DNA from: Chromobacterium piscinae
GTDB lineage: Bacteria; Pseudomonadota; Gammaproteobacteria; Burkholderiales; Chromobacteriaceae
Length of the DNA stretch: 64,000 nt
Assembly: GCF_021129175.1 (NCBI RefSeq)
Contig: NZ_JAJOHV010000019.1
Location: forward strand, 22,622 to 86,621
Direction of reading: 5' to 3'
Position 1 is the first letter of the stretch, and the number at the start of each line of letters is the position of its first letter. This document shows positions 18,865 to 27,920 of the stretch, piece by piece. The notes under the pieces were generated by a model. That model was given only the letters and a program-made list of their open reading frames with translations, was not told the origin of the DNA and did not search any database. The position numbers and the translations under genes were made by a program.

Positions 18865-19815
18865 CTACAGGGTGCGCAGCCTGCCGCGGAACGCGTCCAG
18901 GCTGCGATAGCCCTTGACCCGCATCAGCATCGCCAGCTCGCCCGCGATGCGGGAGAAGGCGCCCGGCCCCTCATGGTACAGGCAGGTGCCCACCTGCACC
19001 GCGCGCGCGCCGGCCAGAATGTGCATGAAGGCCTCGCGCCCGCTCTTCACGCCGCCACAGCCGACCACGTCCTTGCCCGGCAGCAGCCGGAAAAACTCCC
19101 GCACATTGGCCAGCGCGGTCGGCAGCACGTAATCGCCGCCCAGCCCGCCCAGGCCGTCCTTGGGCTTGATGACCACCGCCTCGCTGTCGATATCCACCAC
19201 CAGCCCGTTGCCTATCGAATTGATGCAGGTGACGAAGACCAGCCGCGGGTGGCGGTTCAGTATCTCCGCCATCGCGGCGAAATGGGCGGGATCGAAGTAA
19301 GGCGGCAGCTTGACGCCGTACAGGCCGGAATAGGCGGCGTCGAAAGCGTCCAGCGCCTCGGCGGTGGCGGCGAAGTCGTAGCCCAGCTGCGGCTTGCCCG
19401 GCACATTGGGGCAGGACAGATTGACTTCCGGCACCGCCGGCAATCCCTCCTCGGCCAAGCGCCGCAGCATCGCGCAATTGTCGTCCAGCGACAGGCCGGA
19501 CAAGGACAGGAACAGCGGTTTGCCGCTGCCGTAGCGATAGTGGCGCGCGTAGTCCAGATAGTAGTCGAAGCCGCGGTTGGGCAGACCCATCGAATTGATG
19601 CTGCCCAAGGGCGTACGGCAATAGCGCGGCTCGGGGTTGCCGTCGCGCGGCTTCAGCGTGGCGCTCTTGGTGATCACCGCGGCGGCGGCTGAGGCATGCA
19701 GCGCCTCCAGCTCGTCCTCCTCGCGGCACCAGACGCCGGAGGCGTTGTACAGGCAGCCGGGCATGGTCTGGCCCAGCCAGGTGACGGACAGGTCGATTGC
19801 GTGGTCGTCGGACAT
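18865..19815 (-). CDS. Class 1A-like dihydroorotate dehydrogenase
   Basis: About 316 residues. The sequence has the soluble class 1 features: an active-site cysteine (VNLSCPNVPGKPQ, Cys135) where membrane class 2 enzymes have Ser, the FMN loop NSMGLPN near residue 75, and GVKSGREAFMHI for the phosphate-binding end. Class 1A enzymes use fumarate as electron acceptor. Betaproteobacteria normally make orotate with the class 2 quinone-linked PyrD, so this is probably a second enzyme or a related flavoprotein. No other pyr gene is close. The start is set at 19815, where MSDDHAIDLSVTW begins. Confidence 0.85.
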   Translation of the reverse strand: MSDDHAIDLSVTWLGQTMPGCLYNASGVWCREEDELEALHASAAAAVITKSATLKPRDGNPEPRYCRTPLGSINSMGLPNRGFDYYLDYARHYRYGSGKPLFLSLSGLSLDDNCAMLRRLAEEGLPAVPEVNLSCPNVPGKPQLGYDFAATAEALDAFDAAYSGLYGVKLPPYFDPAHFAAMAEILNRHPRLVFVTCINSIGNGLVVDIDSEAVVIKPKDGLGGLGGDYVLPTALANVREFFRLLPGKDVVGCGGVKSGREAFMHILAGARAVQVGTCLYHEGPGAFSRIAGELAMLMRVKGYRSLDAFRGRLRTL

Positions 19816-19911
19816 TTGGAGCTTTCGGCTGAAAGTGGAATGTCCTTGATTGTGCGGAAAAATGCCGGCCGCCATGCTGAGCAGGGTCAAGGCCTCCGCG
19901 CGCGGCAAAGA

Positions 19912-19938
19912 AAATGCCCGGCTTGCGGCCGGGCATTT
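19912..19938 (-). terminator. Terminator of bfr
   Basis: Perfect eleven-base arms AAATGCCCGGC / GCCGGGCATTT with a TTTTCTTT tail on the minus strand, 21 bases after the bfr stop. Confidence 0.9.
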
Positions 19939-19958
19939 CGATCGATGGCGATCAGCGC

Positions 19959-20426
19959 TTACATCTGTGCCTGCTGGTAGTTCTCCACGCCCATCAGCTC
20001 GATCAGCTTCAGTTGCTGCTCCAGCCAGTGCGCGTGGTCGTTTTCGGTTTCTTCCAGCAGCACCATCAAGCCGTCGCGGGTCACGTAGTCGCGCACGCTT
20101 TCGCTGTGGGCGATCACGTCCTTCAACAGCGCGCCGACGCGGTATTCCACTTCCAGATCGGCCTTCAGCATCGCCGGTACGTCTTCGCCCACCTTGATCG
20201 GCACGCGGCGGGCCACGTCGGGGCGGCCCTGCAGGAACAAGGTGCGGGCGATCAGCGTGCGCGCATGCTCCAGCTCGTCCTCGCGCTCGTGGTCGATGCG
20301 CTCGAACAGCTTGTTCAGCCCCATGTCCTTGTACATCTCGGCATGGATGAAGTACTGGTCTGCGGCGGACAGCTCTTCGGCCAGGAGGTCGTTGAGCAGC
20401 GCTATGGTCTTGGGATCGCCCTTCAT
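19959..20426 (-). CDS. bfr: Bacterioferritin, haem-ligand Met replaced
   Basis: A 155-residue four-helix ferritin (start MKGDPKTIALLN; AGGACAAAAAC before the ATG). The ferroxidase ligands are in place: Glu18, Glu51, His54, a Glu in DLEVEYR, and Glu/His in ENDHAHW. The residue that ligates haem in typical bacterioferritin, Met52, is Leu here (EDELEHA), so this subunit probably cannot bind the inter-subunit haem. Such chains often pair with a haem-binding partner encoded elsewhere. It lies next to feoAB, giving an iron uptake and storage unit. Confidence 0.94.
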   Translation of the reverse strand: MKGDPKTIALLNDLLAEELSAADQYFIHAEMYKDMGLNKLFERIDHEREDELEHARTLIARTLFLQGRPDVARRVPIKVGEDVPAMLKADLEVEYRVGALLKDVIAHSESVRDYVTRDGLMVLLEETENDHAHWLEQQLKLIELMGVENYQQAQM

Positions 20427-20473
20427 GTTTTTGTCCTGTGGTTCCGGGTCATGCAAACCGTCATTCTAGGCGT

Positions 20474-22243
20474 TCAGCGCAGCAGATGCACGCCCTGGTA
20501 GAAAACGAAGGACAGCGACCAGGCCAGCAGCACCGACCAGCCGACCGACATCGCGGCGAAGCGCCAGCTTTTCGATTCGCGGTGCATCGCCGCCACCGTG
20601 GACAGGCAGGGCACGTACACCAGCGTGAAAATCAGGAAGCTCATCGCCGAGACCCAATCCAGATGCTGGACCAGCACCCCGCCCAGACCGGCCTCGGACA
20701 CGCCGTAGATCACCGCCAGGCTGCCCAGCAGGATTTCCTTGGCGATGAAGCCGAACAGCAGCGCCACCGCCAGCTCGGCGCGTATGCCTATCGGGTCCAG
20801 CACCGGCGACAGCGCCGCGCCCAGCGCGTAAGCCAGGGTCTTGCCGTCGCCGGCCGGGATGTGGGTCAGCAGCCAGACCATCACCACGCCGGCCAGGATG
20901 AAGGTGGACGCCAGCCGCAGAAAGGCGCTCACCTCGCCCGCCGCGCGCGTCAGCATGTGGCGCGCGCCCGGCAGGCGGTACGGCGGCACTTCCAGCAGAA
21001 AGGCCTCGTCGCCGCGGTAGCGGCGCTTGAACACCCAGGCGGTGACGATGGCGGCGACGAAGGTCATCAAATACAGGCCGGACACCACCCACGGCGCCTG
21101 GCTCTTGCTGAACAGGATGCCGGCGAAGAACACTACCACCTGCAGCCGCGCCGAGCACAGCGAAAACGGAATCACCAGCATGGTCAGCAAACGCTGGCTG
21201 CGCTCGCGCATCACCCGGGTGCCCATGATGGCCGGCACATTGCAGCCGAAGCCCATTAATTGCATCACGAAACCGCGGCCGTCCAGCCCCAGCTTCGCCA
21301 TCATCGCATCGGTGAGAAAGGCGGCGCGCGCCAGATAGCCGCTGTCCTCCACCATCGCCATCAGCACGAAGAACACGAACAATATCGGCGCGAAGGTCAG
21401 CACCGTGGCCACGCCCTGCCACACGCCGTCCAGCAGCAGGCTTTGCAGAATGGCCGGCAGCGAGGACACCATAGGCGCCAGCGCACCGTCCTTCACCCAG
21501 TCGAGTAGCCCGCCCACCGCGTCCTGCAGCGGCGTGCCGATCTGGTAGGTAAGATTGAACAGCAGCGCCATGAAGGCGAAGAACAACGGCAGGCCCAGCC
21601 ACGGGTGCAGCAGCCAGCGGTCCACCTTCTCGGAGAGCAGCGTCGGCAGCACCGGCGGCAGCCGCCAGCAGCCGTCCAGCTGGCGGCGAGCCTGGTCTAT
21701 CGCCTGTTGCGACTCCGGCACGCTCTCCAGCTGCGCGTGAACAGCCGGTCCGGATCTGGCCGCCAGCCGATTCAACTCTTCGTTCAGCCTGGGCCAGCCC
21801 TCCATCCGTTTGGCTGATACCAGCGCCACCGGCGCGCCCAGCCTTGCGGCCAACGCCTCCACATCCACGGAAATGCCCAGCAGCCTGGCCTCATCGGCCA
21901 TGTTCAACGCCACCAGACAGGGCAGGCCGCTGGCGATCACTTGCAGCGCCAGCGGCAGCTGGCGGTCCAACTGGCTGGCGTTGAGCACCAGCACCGCGCC
22001 GTCGAACGGCGTGGACAGCAGCACGTCGCGCACCACCGCCTCGTCGTCGGTATAGCCGGTGAGGTCGTTGACGCCGGGCAGGTCGATCAACTCCACCATC
22101 TTGCCGCCCAGCAGCAGGCGCGAGCTGATCAGCTCCACTGTGAGGCCGGGCCAGTTGCCGACCCGCTGCGACATGCCGGTCAGGCGGTTGAACAAGGTGG
22201 ATTTGCCGGTGTTGGGCAAGCCTATCAACGCGAAACGCTTCAT
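20474..22243 (-). CDS. feoB: Ferrous iron transporter FeoB (short form)
   Basis: Inner-membrane Fe(II) permease with an N-terminal GTPase. G1 is GLPNTGKST, the switch region is GNWPGLTVE, G3 is DLPGV and G4 is ALNMADE. The GDI region is short, and the membrane part contains GFGCNVPAIMGTR and FSLCSARLQVV with about eight to ten helices. At 589 residues it is well below the roughly 750 of E. coli FeoB. The frame is intact, so this is a compact variant, not a broken gene. The feoA stop overlaps its start by four bases. Confidence 0.95.
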   Translation of the reverse strand: MKRFALIGLPNTGKSTLFNRLTGMSQRVGNWPGLTVELISSRLLLGGKMVELIDLPGVNDLTGYTDDEAVVRDVLLSTPFDGAVLVLNASQLDRQLPLALQVIASGLPCLVALNMADEARLLGISVDVEALAARLGAPVALVSAKRMEGWPRLNEELNRLAARSGPAVHAQLESVPESQQAIDQARRQLDGCWRLPPVLPTLLSEKVDRWLLHPWLGLPLFFAFMALLFNLTYQIGTPLQDAVGGLLDWVKDGALAPMVSSLPAILQSLLLDGVWQGVATVLTFAPILFVFFVLMAMVEDSGYLARAAFLTDAMMAKLGLDGRGFVMQLMGFGCNVPAIMGTRVMRERSQRLLTMLVIPFSLCSARLQVVVFFAGILFSKSQAPWVVSGLYLMTFVAAIVTAWVFKRRYRGDEAFLLEVPPYRLPGARHMLTRAAGEVSAFLRLASTFILAGVVMVWLLTHIPAGDGKTLAYALGAALSPVLDPIGIRAELAVALLFGFIAKEILLGSLAVIYGVSEAGLGGVLVQHLDWVSAMSFLIFTLVYVPCLSTVAAMHRESKSWRFAAMSVGWSVLLAWSLSFVFYQGVHLLR

Positions 22244-22470
22244 GCCGCCGCCCTCACCTGAATGTGGCGGGCCAGGCTGCGGCGCAGCAGGAAGCGGGTG
22301 GCACCCACCTCCAGCAGCAGCGGGCCGCCCCAGGGCGCGGCGCGGCGCAGATGAAAGCGGCAGCCTGGCGTCAGGCCGAAGGCCGCCACGCGGCGAAACG
22401 CCTCGTCGCTCAGGTCCAACCGGTCCACGACGCCGCAGGCGCCGGCCGGAAAGCCATCCAATGACTGCAT
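22240..22470 (-). CDS. feoA: FeoA, SH3-like partner of FeoB
   Basis: 76 residues with the FeoA fold: VDRLDLSDEAFRRVAAFGLTPGCRF is the typical helix-then-strand core, followed by a Val/Leu-rich strand and an Arg-rich C-terminus. FeoA stimulates FeoB iron transport. The start at 22470 lies directly upstream of feoB with an ATGA overlap, so the two are translationally coupled. A possible Fur site lies about 15-30 bases before the start. Confidence 0.92.
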   Translation of the reverse strand: MQSLDGFPAGACGVVDRLDLSDEAFRRVAAFGLTPGCRFHLRRAAPWGGPLLLEVGATRFLLRRSLARHIQVRAAA

Positions 22471-22484
22471 AGCAATTCCCAGAT

Positions 22485-22503
22485 AATGCGAATAGTTTGC
22501 ATT
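22485..22503 (-). promoter_or_regulatory. Possible Fur-type operator before feoAB
   Basis: The imperfect palindrome AATGCGAATAGTTTGCATT matches the 7-1-7 Fur pattern at about ten of fourteen informative positions. Its place just ahead of feoA is right for iron repression. An FNR-type site is an alternative. Weaker than the box at 17743. Confidence 0.4.
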
Positions 22504-22695
22504 AGTATATCGAAGCCCCTGCCGCCGGCCTGCGGCATATTGCCGCAATCCGCCTGGCGCTTGACCTCGGTCAAGCCCGCCTCCCCTTCGCGCAACGCCC
22601 CGGCGCTTCCGCCCCGTGGATTTCAGCCACCCGACATGGCGCGAAGCGGGTAAAATCGCGGGCATCGCACAATCGACACTAACGGGCCTACGACC

Positions 22696-23268
22696 ATGAG
22701 CATCAAATCGGACAAGTGGATACGCCGGATGGCGGACGAGCACGGCATGATCGCGCCGTTCGAGTCCAACCAGGTGAAAATGGCCGCCGACGGCCAGAAG
22801 CTGATCTCCTACGGCACCTCCAGCTACGGCTACGATATCCGCTGCGCCGACGAATTCAAGGTGTTCACCAACATCAACAGCACCATCGTCGACCCGAAAA
22901 ACTTCGACCCCAACTCCTTCGTCGAAGTGTCGGGCAAGGGCTACTGCATCATTCCGCCCAACAGCTTCGCGCTGGCGCGCACAGTGGAATACTTCCGCAT
23001 TCCGCGCAGCGTGCTGACCGTCTGCCTGGGCAAATCCACCTACGCCCGCTGCGGCATCATCGTCAACGTCACCCCGTTCGAGCCGGAATGGGAAGGCTAT
23101 GTGACGCTGGAGTTCTCCAACACCACGCCGCTGCCAGCCAAGATCTACGCCAACGAGGGCGTGGCCCAGGTGCTGTTCTTCGAGTCGGACGAAATCTGCG
23201 ACGTGTCCTACAAGGACCGCGCCGGCAAATACCAGGGCCAGGTGGGCGTCACGCTGCCGCGCCCCTGA
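22696..23268 (+). CDS. dcd: dCTP deaminase
   Basis: Converts dCTP to dUTP for dTMP synthesis. The 190 residues follow the family exactly: [23 protein letters not shown] at the N-terminus, [16 protein letters not shown], and the catalytic loop around [11 protein letters not shown] with [10 protein letters not shown] and PLEPEWEG-like [14 protein letters not shown]. Trimeric, cytoplasmic. It stands alone, divergent from feoAB, with a terminator behind it. Certain. Confidence 0.97.
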   Translation: MSIKSDKWIRRMADEHGMIAPFESNQVKMAADGQKLISYGTSSYGYDIRCADEFKVFTNINSTIVDPKNFDPNSFVEVSGKGYCIIPPNSFALARTVEYFRIPRSVLTVCLGKSTYARCGIIVNVTPFEPEWEGYVTLEFSNTTPLPAKIYANEGVAQVLFFESDEICDVSYKDRAGKYQGQVGVTLPRP

Positions 23269-23288
23269 GCCCGCGGAAACGCGCAGGA

Positions 23289-23318
23289 AAAAAAGGATGG
23301 CCTCGGCCATCCTTTTTG
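23289..23318 (+). terminator. Terminator of dcd
   Basis: AAAAAGGATGGCC / GGCCATCCTTTTT around a short TC-rich loop, 20 bases past the stop, with a T5 tail. Confidence 0.9.
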
Positions 23319-23541
23319 TTTGCGCCGCGCGCAAAAGCCGCTCGCAATTTCCGGCATCTGTTCTAGGCTAAACAAAGGGTTAGCTGACATCCCGGTTGTG
23401 CCGACCCTTTGCACAGCAAGCTGTTTCTTCTTGGGGCGTCGCGGTTCCCCCTTGCCGCTGCGCCCCCTTTTTATGCTCCGTCCGCTTGCCAGCCTGCCGC
23501 GCCGAAGCCATCATCGTTTTTTGCTCTCCCCCTCGTCATCC

Positions 23542-24018
23542 ATGAACATCTACGACTTCACCTTCCGCCGCCTGGACGGCGGCGAACAGGCGATGGCCGA
23601 CTACCGCGGCCGCGTGCTGCTGCTGGTCAACACCGCCAGCCGCTGCGGCTTCACCCCCCAGTATGCCGGCCTTGAGACCCTGCACCGCCGCTTCGGCGAA
23701 CAGGGACTGACGGTGATAGGCTTTCCCTGCAACCAGTTCGGCGAGCAGGAGCCTGGCGCCGCCGCCGAGATCGGCGCCTTCTGCCAGAAGAACTACGGCG
23801 TGGATTTCGCGATGGCCGACAAGATAGAGGTCAACGGCGCCCGCGCCCATCCGCTGTGGCAATACCTGAAACGGCAGAAACGCGGCCTGCTGGGCCAGCC
23901 GGTGCGCTGGAACTTCAGCAAGTTCCTGGTGGACCGCCAGGGAAGGGTGGTGGCGCGCTTCGCCCCGTTCACCCGGCCGGAAAAACTGGCAGCCAGGATC
24001 GAAGCGCTGCTGCAATGA
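23542..24018 (+). CDS. Glutathione/thioredoxin peroxidase (GPx family)
   Basis: 158 residues of the non-selenium glutathione peroxidase family (BtuE-like). The peroxidatic Cys35 is in NTASRCGFTPQY, the catalytic Gln side in FPCNQFGEQEPG and the Trp/Asn in VRWNFSKFLVD. Reduces hydrogen peroxide and lipid peroxides in the cytoplasm. The start at 23542 gives MNIYDFTF. About 220 bases upstream hold no gene. The symbol is not given, as gpo, gpx and btuE are all in use. Confidence 0.93.
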   Translation: MNIYDFTFRRLDGGEQAMADYRGRVLLLVNTASRCGFTPQYAGLETLHRRFGEQGLTVIGFPCNQFGEQEPGAAAEIGAFCQKNYGVDFAMADKIEVNGARAHPLWQYLKRQKRGLLGQPVRWNFSKFLVDRQGRVVARFAPFTRPEKLAARIEALLQ

Positions 24019-24042
24019 AAAGAGCCGGGCGCTGCCCGGCTC
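24018..24042 (-). terminator. Shared terminator between the GPx gene and the convergent small gene
   Basis: Nine-base perfect arms GAGCCGGGC / GCCCGGCTC with a three-base loop. The minus-strand reading has a TTTTC tail; the plus-strand reading has none. Confidence 0.7.
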
Positions 24043-24080
24043 CGTTGCCGCCTGTATGGCGGCGCTGCGGGTCTACCCGC

Positions 24081-24368
24081 CTATGCGCATGAATCGATGT
24101 GGCGTTTGGCGATCTCCGCCAGCAGATCCAGATCGTCGTCCAGATGCTCCTGGATGTCCAATAACGCCGCGCGCAACACCGCCGCGGCTAATTTGGACTG
24201 ATCGCCGTTGAACACATGGGCCAGCACCCTCAATTCGCGGCACGCGGTGATGTCCAGCGGCACCTCCAGCCTGCGCACCACTGCCAGCTCCATCTCGGCC
24301 GCCGCTTCCGGGCAAGCCACGCGCTGGGCCTCCAGCTCCGCCAACAAGGTTTTCAAGGCCAGTCCCAT
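24081..24368 (-). CDS. Small protein with a ribbon-helix-helix-like core
   Basis: 95 residues from the ATG at 24368, which is preceded by GGGGAGGACAGA; longer in-frame starts lack this. The sequence has a short strand (RRLEVPLDI, about residue 31) followed by two helices (TACRELRVLAHVFNG, then DQSKLAAAVLRAALLDI). That spacing resembles a ribbon-helix-helix DNA-binding domain, though I cannot confirm it. The C-terminus is acidic. Adjacent genes (GPx, deacetylase) give no functional hint. It may be a small regulator. Confidence 0.6.
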   Translation of the reverse strand: MGLALKTLLAELEAQRVACPEAAAEMELAVVRRLEVPLDITACRELRVLAHVFNGDQSKLAAAVLRAALLDIQEHLDDDLDLLAEIAKRHIDSCA

Positions 24369-24647
24369 TCTGTCCTCCCCTGCTCTCTCGTTCATCTTCG
24401 CCGGGTCCTGCCCGACCCCTGCGGCCTGTGCTGCTCCGCGCCCGCCGGCCGCCAGCCGGACTCGGTCGTTCCATTCATATAGGGCTAGACCTCCCCCGTC
24501 GTCCGGCATCCGCCAGCACGCCTTGGCGGCGCGCGACGACAGGCCATCCGCGCGTCGCCGAACCCGCGACTCAAACACCGACGGAGCCTGCCGTCATGGC
24601 GGCGAAAGACTCTTTAAGCATAGGCCAAAGCCCGGCAAAAAACCGCG

Positions 24648-25679
24648 TCAGCCGCGCGCCTCGAAACCAGCCAGCACATTGACCACATTGGTCCCGATCG
24701 GCCCCACCGCGTAGCCGCCCTCCAGGCAGAACAGCGTCGGCAGCTTCAGTCCCGCCAGCCGCGCGCCCAGGGTGACGAAATCGGGAGAATCGAGTTGGAA
24801 GCGCGAGATCGGATCGCCGCGATAGGTATCCACGCCCAGCGACACCACCAGCGCCTCCGCGCCGAAGCGGGCGATCTGATCCAGCGCGCAGTCCAGCGCG
24901 ACGAACCAGGTGCTGACGCAAGAGCCGGCGGGCAGCGGGAAATTGAAGTTGTAGCCCAGCCCCTCGCCTTCGCCCTTTTCGTCGGCGAAGCCGAGGAAGA
25001 ACGGATACTCTGTGCGCGGATCGCCGTGTATCGACAGAAACAGCACGTCGCTGCGGCGGTAGAAAATGTCCTGGGTGCCGTTGCCGTGGTGGTAATCGAC
25101 GTCCAGCACCGCCACCTTGCGCATGCCGTGGTCGCGCAGCGCTTGGGCGGCGATGGCGGCGTTGTTGAGGAAGCAATAGCCGCCGCAGTAGTCGAAGGCG
25201 GCGTGGTGGCCAGGCGGCCGGGTCAGCGCGAACGCCGCGCGCTCGCCGCCGATCAACCTATCGGCCCCGGTCAGCGCGGTATCGGCGGCCGCGGTCGCCG
25301 CCGCCCAGGTGCCGGCGGTGATCGGCGTGCCGCAATCCATCGAGTAATAGCAAAGCTGGCCTTCCACATGGTCGGGAATCGCTTCTCTCAGCCTCCGGAC
25401 CTGCCACATCTTGGGCAGCGCGTCATAGTCGCGGCCCATGTCGCTCCAGCGCTGCCAAGCAGTCTCCAGAAAGCGCGCGTAGTCGGCGTCGTGCACGCGC
25501 AGGATGGGGTCCAGGCCGTGGCGGCGCGGATGGATGATGTCGCCCAGCTCGCGCTCGCGGATGGCGGCCAGCACCATGTCGGCGCGGGACGGGGTTTCGA
25601 AACAGGGTTTGAGGGTGCCGTCGATCAGCTCGGACTGACCGTGCTGCAGGCGGTGGGAATCGGAATAGACGGTGAGCAT
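24648..25679 (-). CDS. Acetylpolyamine amidohydrolase-like histone deacetylase family protein
   Basis: A 343-residue class II HDAC-fold zinc hydrolase. The start (MLTVYSDSHRLQHGQSELIDG, broken here at residue 20) and the N-terminal loop follow bacterial acetylpolyamine amidohydrolases (Mycoplana-type). The Zn and catalytic residues appear in RPPGHHAAFD, DVDYHHGNGTQDIFY and SLGVDTYRGDP, and the C-terminal glycine motif is LEGGYAVG. The likely reaction is deacetylation of acetylputrescine or acetylcadaverine. It stands alone; no polyamine gene is next to it. A lysine-protein deacetylase role cannot be excluded. Confidence 0.92.
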   Translation of the reverse strand: MLTVYSDSHRLQHGQSELIDGTLKPCFETPSRADMVLAAIRERELGDIIHPRRHGLDPILRVHDADYARFLETAWQRWSDMGRDYDALPKMWQVRRLREAIPDHVEGQLCYYSMDCGTPITAGTWAAATAAADTALTGADRLIGGERAAFALTRPPGHHAAFDYCGGYCFLNNAAIAAQALRDHGMRKVAVLDVDYHHGNGTQDIFYRRSDVLFLSIHGDPRTEYPFFLGFADEKGEGEGLGYNFNFPLPAGSCVSTWFVALDCALDQIARFGAEALVVSLGVDTYRGDPISRFQLDSPDFVTLGARLAGLKLPTLFCLEGGYAVGPIGTNVVNVLAGFEARG

Positions 25680-25773
25680 GGCGTTCTCCCGCAGAGGAAT
25701 GCCTTATGCTCCCGCCATGGCGCCGCGTGGTCAAACATTGATAGGCGCGAACTTGCGCCAGGACAAGCGCCGC

Positions 25774-26181
25774 TCAGGCCACCAGGCCGGACACGTAATA
25801 CCAGCGGCCGTCTTCGCGCAGGAAACGGCTAGTCTCATGCATGCGCTCGGCCTTGCCGCCCACCTTGCAGCGGGCGACGAACTCCACCACGCCTTCCCGG
25901 TCGGCTTCCAAGCCGGCTTCGCAGCGCTTCACCTCCAGGCCTATCCACTTCACCACGCCGGCGTCCTCGTCCAAATGCAGCGCCTCCGGCCGGGTGGACG
26001 GATGCCAAGTGGCCAGCAGGTAAGCCTCCAGCCCCAGCGCGTAGGCGCTGTAGCGCGAGCGCATCAAGGCCTGCGCGGTGGGAGCCGGCGGCGCGTCCGG
26101 GCCCAGGTAGCGGCCACAACAGGCCGCCAGCTCGCCGCCGCCGCAGGGGCAGGCGGCGTTCGCGTGTTTCTTCGGCTTCAT
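25774..26181 (-). CDS. YchJ-family SEC-C zinc-motif protein
   Basis: 135 residues with an N-terminal SEC-C metal motif (CPCGGGELAACCGRYL, about residues 11-26) and the YchJ/UPF0225 core (LMRSRYSAYALG, LATWHPSTRP, VEFVARCK, HETSRFLREDGRWYYVSG). Function unknown; an NTF2-like fold is assigned to the family. The start at 26181 shares one base with the stop of the lipoprotein gene upstream, so they are probably one operon. Confidence 0.9.
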   Translation of the reverse strand: MKPKKHANAACPCGGGELAACCGRYLGPDAPPAPTAQALMRSRYSAYALGLEAYLLATWHPSTRPEALHLDEDAGVVKWIGLEVKRCEAGLEADREGVVEFVARCKVGGKAERMHETSRFLREDGRWYYVSGLVA

Positions 26182-26654
26182 CAGTAACCCAGCGGCGGCA
26201 GGCCGTACAGCTTGAGCAGGAAATTGGAGAACGCCGGATCGGCCGGCTTGGGCGAGTATTTTGGCCAGCGCCGCATCCATTCGCGCAGATGCGCTTCCAG
26301 CTTGGCGCGGAAGGCGTCGGAGTCGATGCGGCCGGCGTCGCGCTCCACCGTCAGCTGGCGGTAGACGGCGAAGTTGTCGTTGTCGACCGGATTGCCGCCG
26401 GCGATGCGCAGCCGGGCGGCGTTCAGCTGGTCGGCCGCCGCGGTGCGGGTCAGCTCGCCCGACTTGACCTTGTCGGCCAGCCGGTTGGCTTCGGCCAGCA
26501 GCTGGTCCACCTTGCCGGCCGCGCGCGGCGGAGCCGATTGCGCCGGCCGGGACGAGGCGCCGGAGCCGGAATGGATGGGCACGCCCAGCTGCTGCAGCGC
26601 GCTGCAAGCGGTCAGCGAGCCCAGCAGGGAGAAAGCGATGAGCTGTCTTTTCAT
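26181..26654 (-). CDS. Lipoprotein of unknown function
   Basis: 157 residues. Lipoprotein signal with lipobox GSLTAC (Cys17), then a Ser/Pro/Ala linker to about residue 45, then a helical domain with VDQLLAEANRLADKVKSG and DAFRAKLEAHLREWMRRW. I recognise no family. The ATG at 26654 is used; an in-frame ATG three codons earlier also exists. It overlaps the ychJ-like gene by one base (TGATG). Sorting residue after Cys17 is Ser, so outer-membrane placement is expected. Confidence 0.82.
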   Translation of the reverse strand: MKRQLIAFSLLGSLTACSALQQLGVPIHSGSGASSRPAQSAPPRAAGKVDQLLAEANRLADKVKSGELTRTAAADQLNAARLRIAGGNPVDNDNFAVYRQLTVERDAGRIDSDAFRAKLEAHLREWMRRWPKYSPKPADPAFSNFLLKLYGLPPLGY

Positions 26655-26746
26655 GGCGGCCATTGTAGCCCGCCCAGCCCGCGCGCCGTCAACGGCAAAC
26701 GTATTGCGATCGATTGCGGGCGAGGGCAAGAGACGGGCTGCCGGCG

Positions 26747-27679
<933 letters not shown>

Positions 27680-27920
27680 GATCTTATTCCTCATCCTGCT
27701 AAAATGACGATGCCGATATTCCACGGCATCATAATCAATACAATGCGGGCGACCTAATATTGTTTGCTTATATCCAGCAAACCAAACTCCGGCTACCCTC
27801 TCTAACCCGCCGCCGACCGCCTGCGGCCGGCCTGGAAACAGGCCCGTCGCCGCTGCGGAGAAAACGCCGGCGGACTCAAACCGCTTTGTTATAGTCAATG
27901 CAAACACAGGCAAGGTTCAT

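Noticed and set aside
20474..22243. Idea that feoB is a broken gene because it is short
   Set aside because: The frame is continuous, all G motifs and both pore motifs are intact and feoA is coupled to it.
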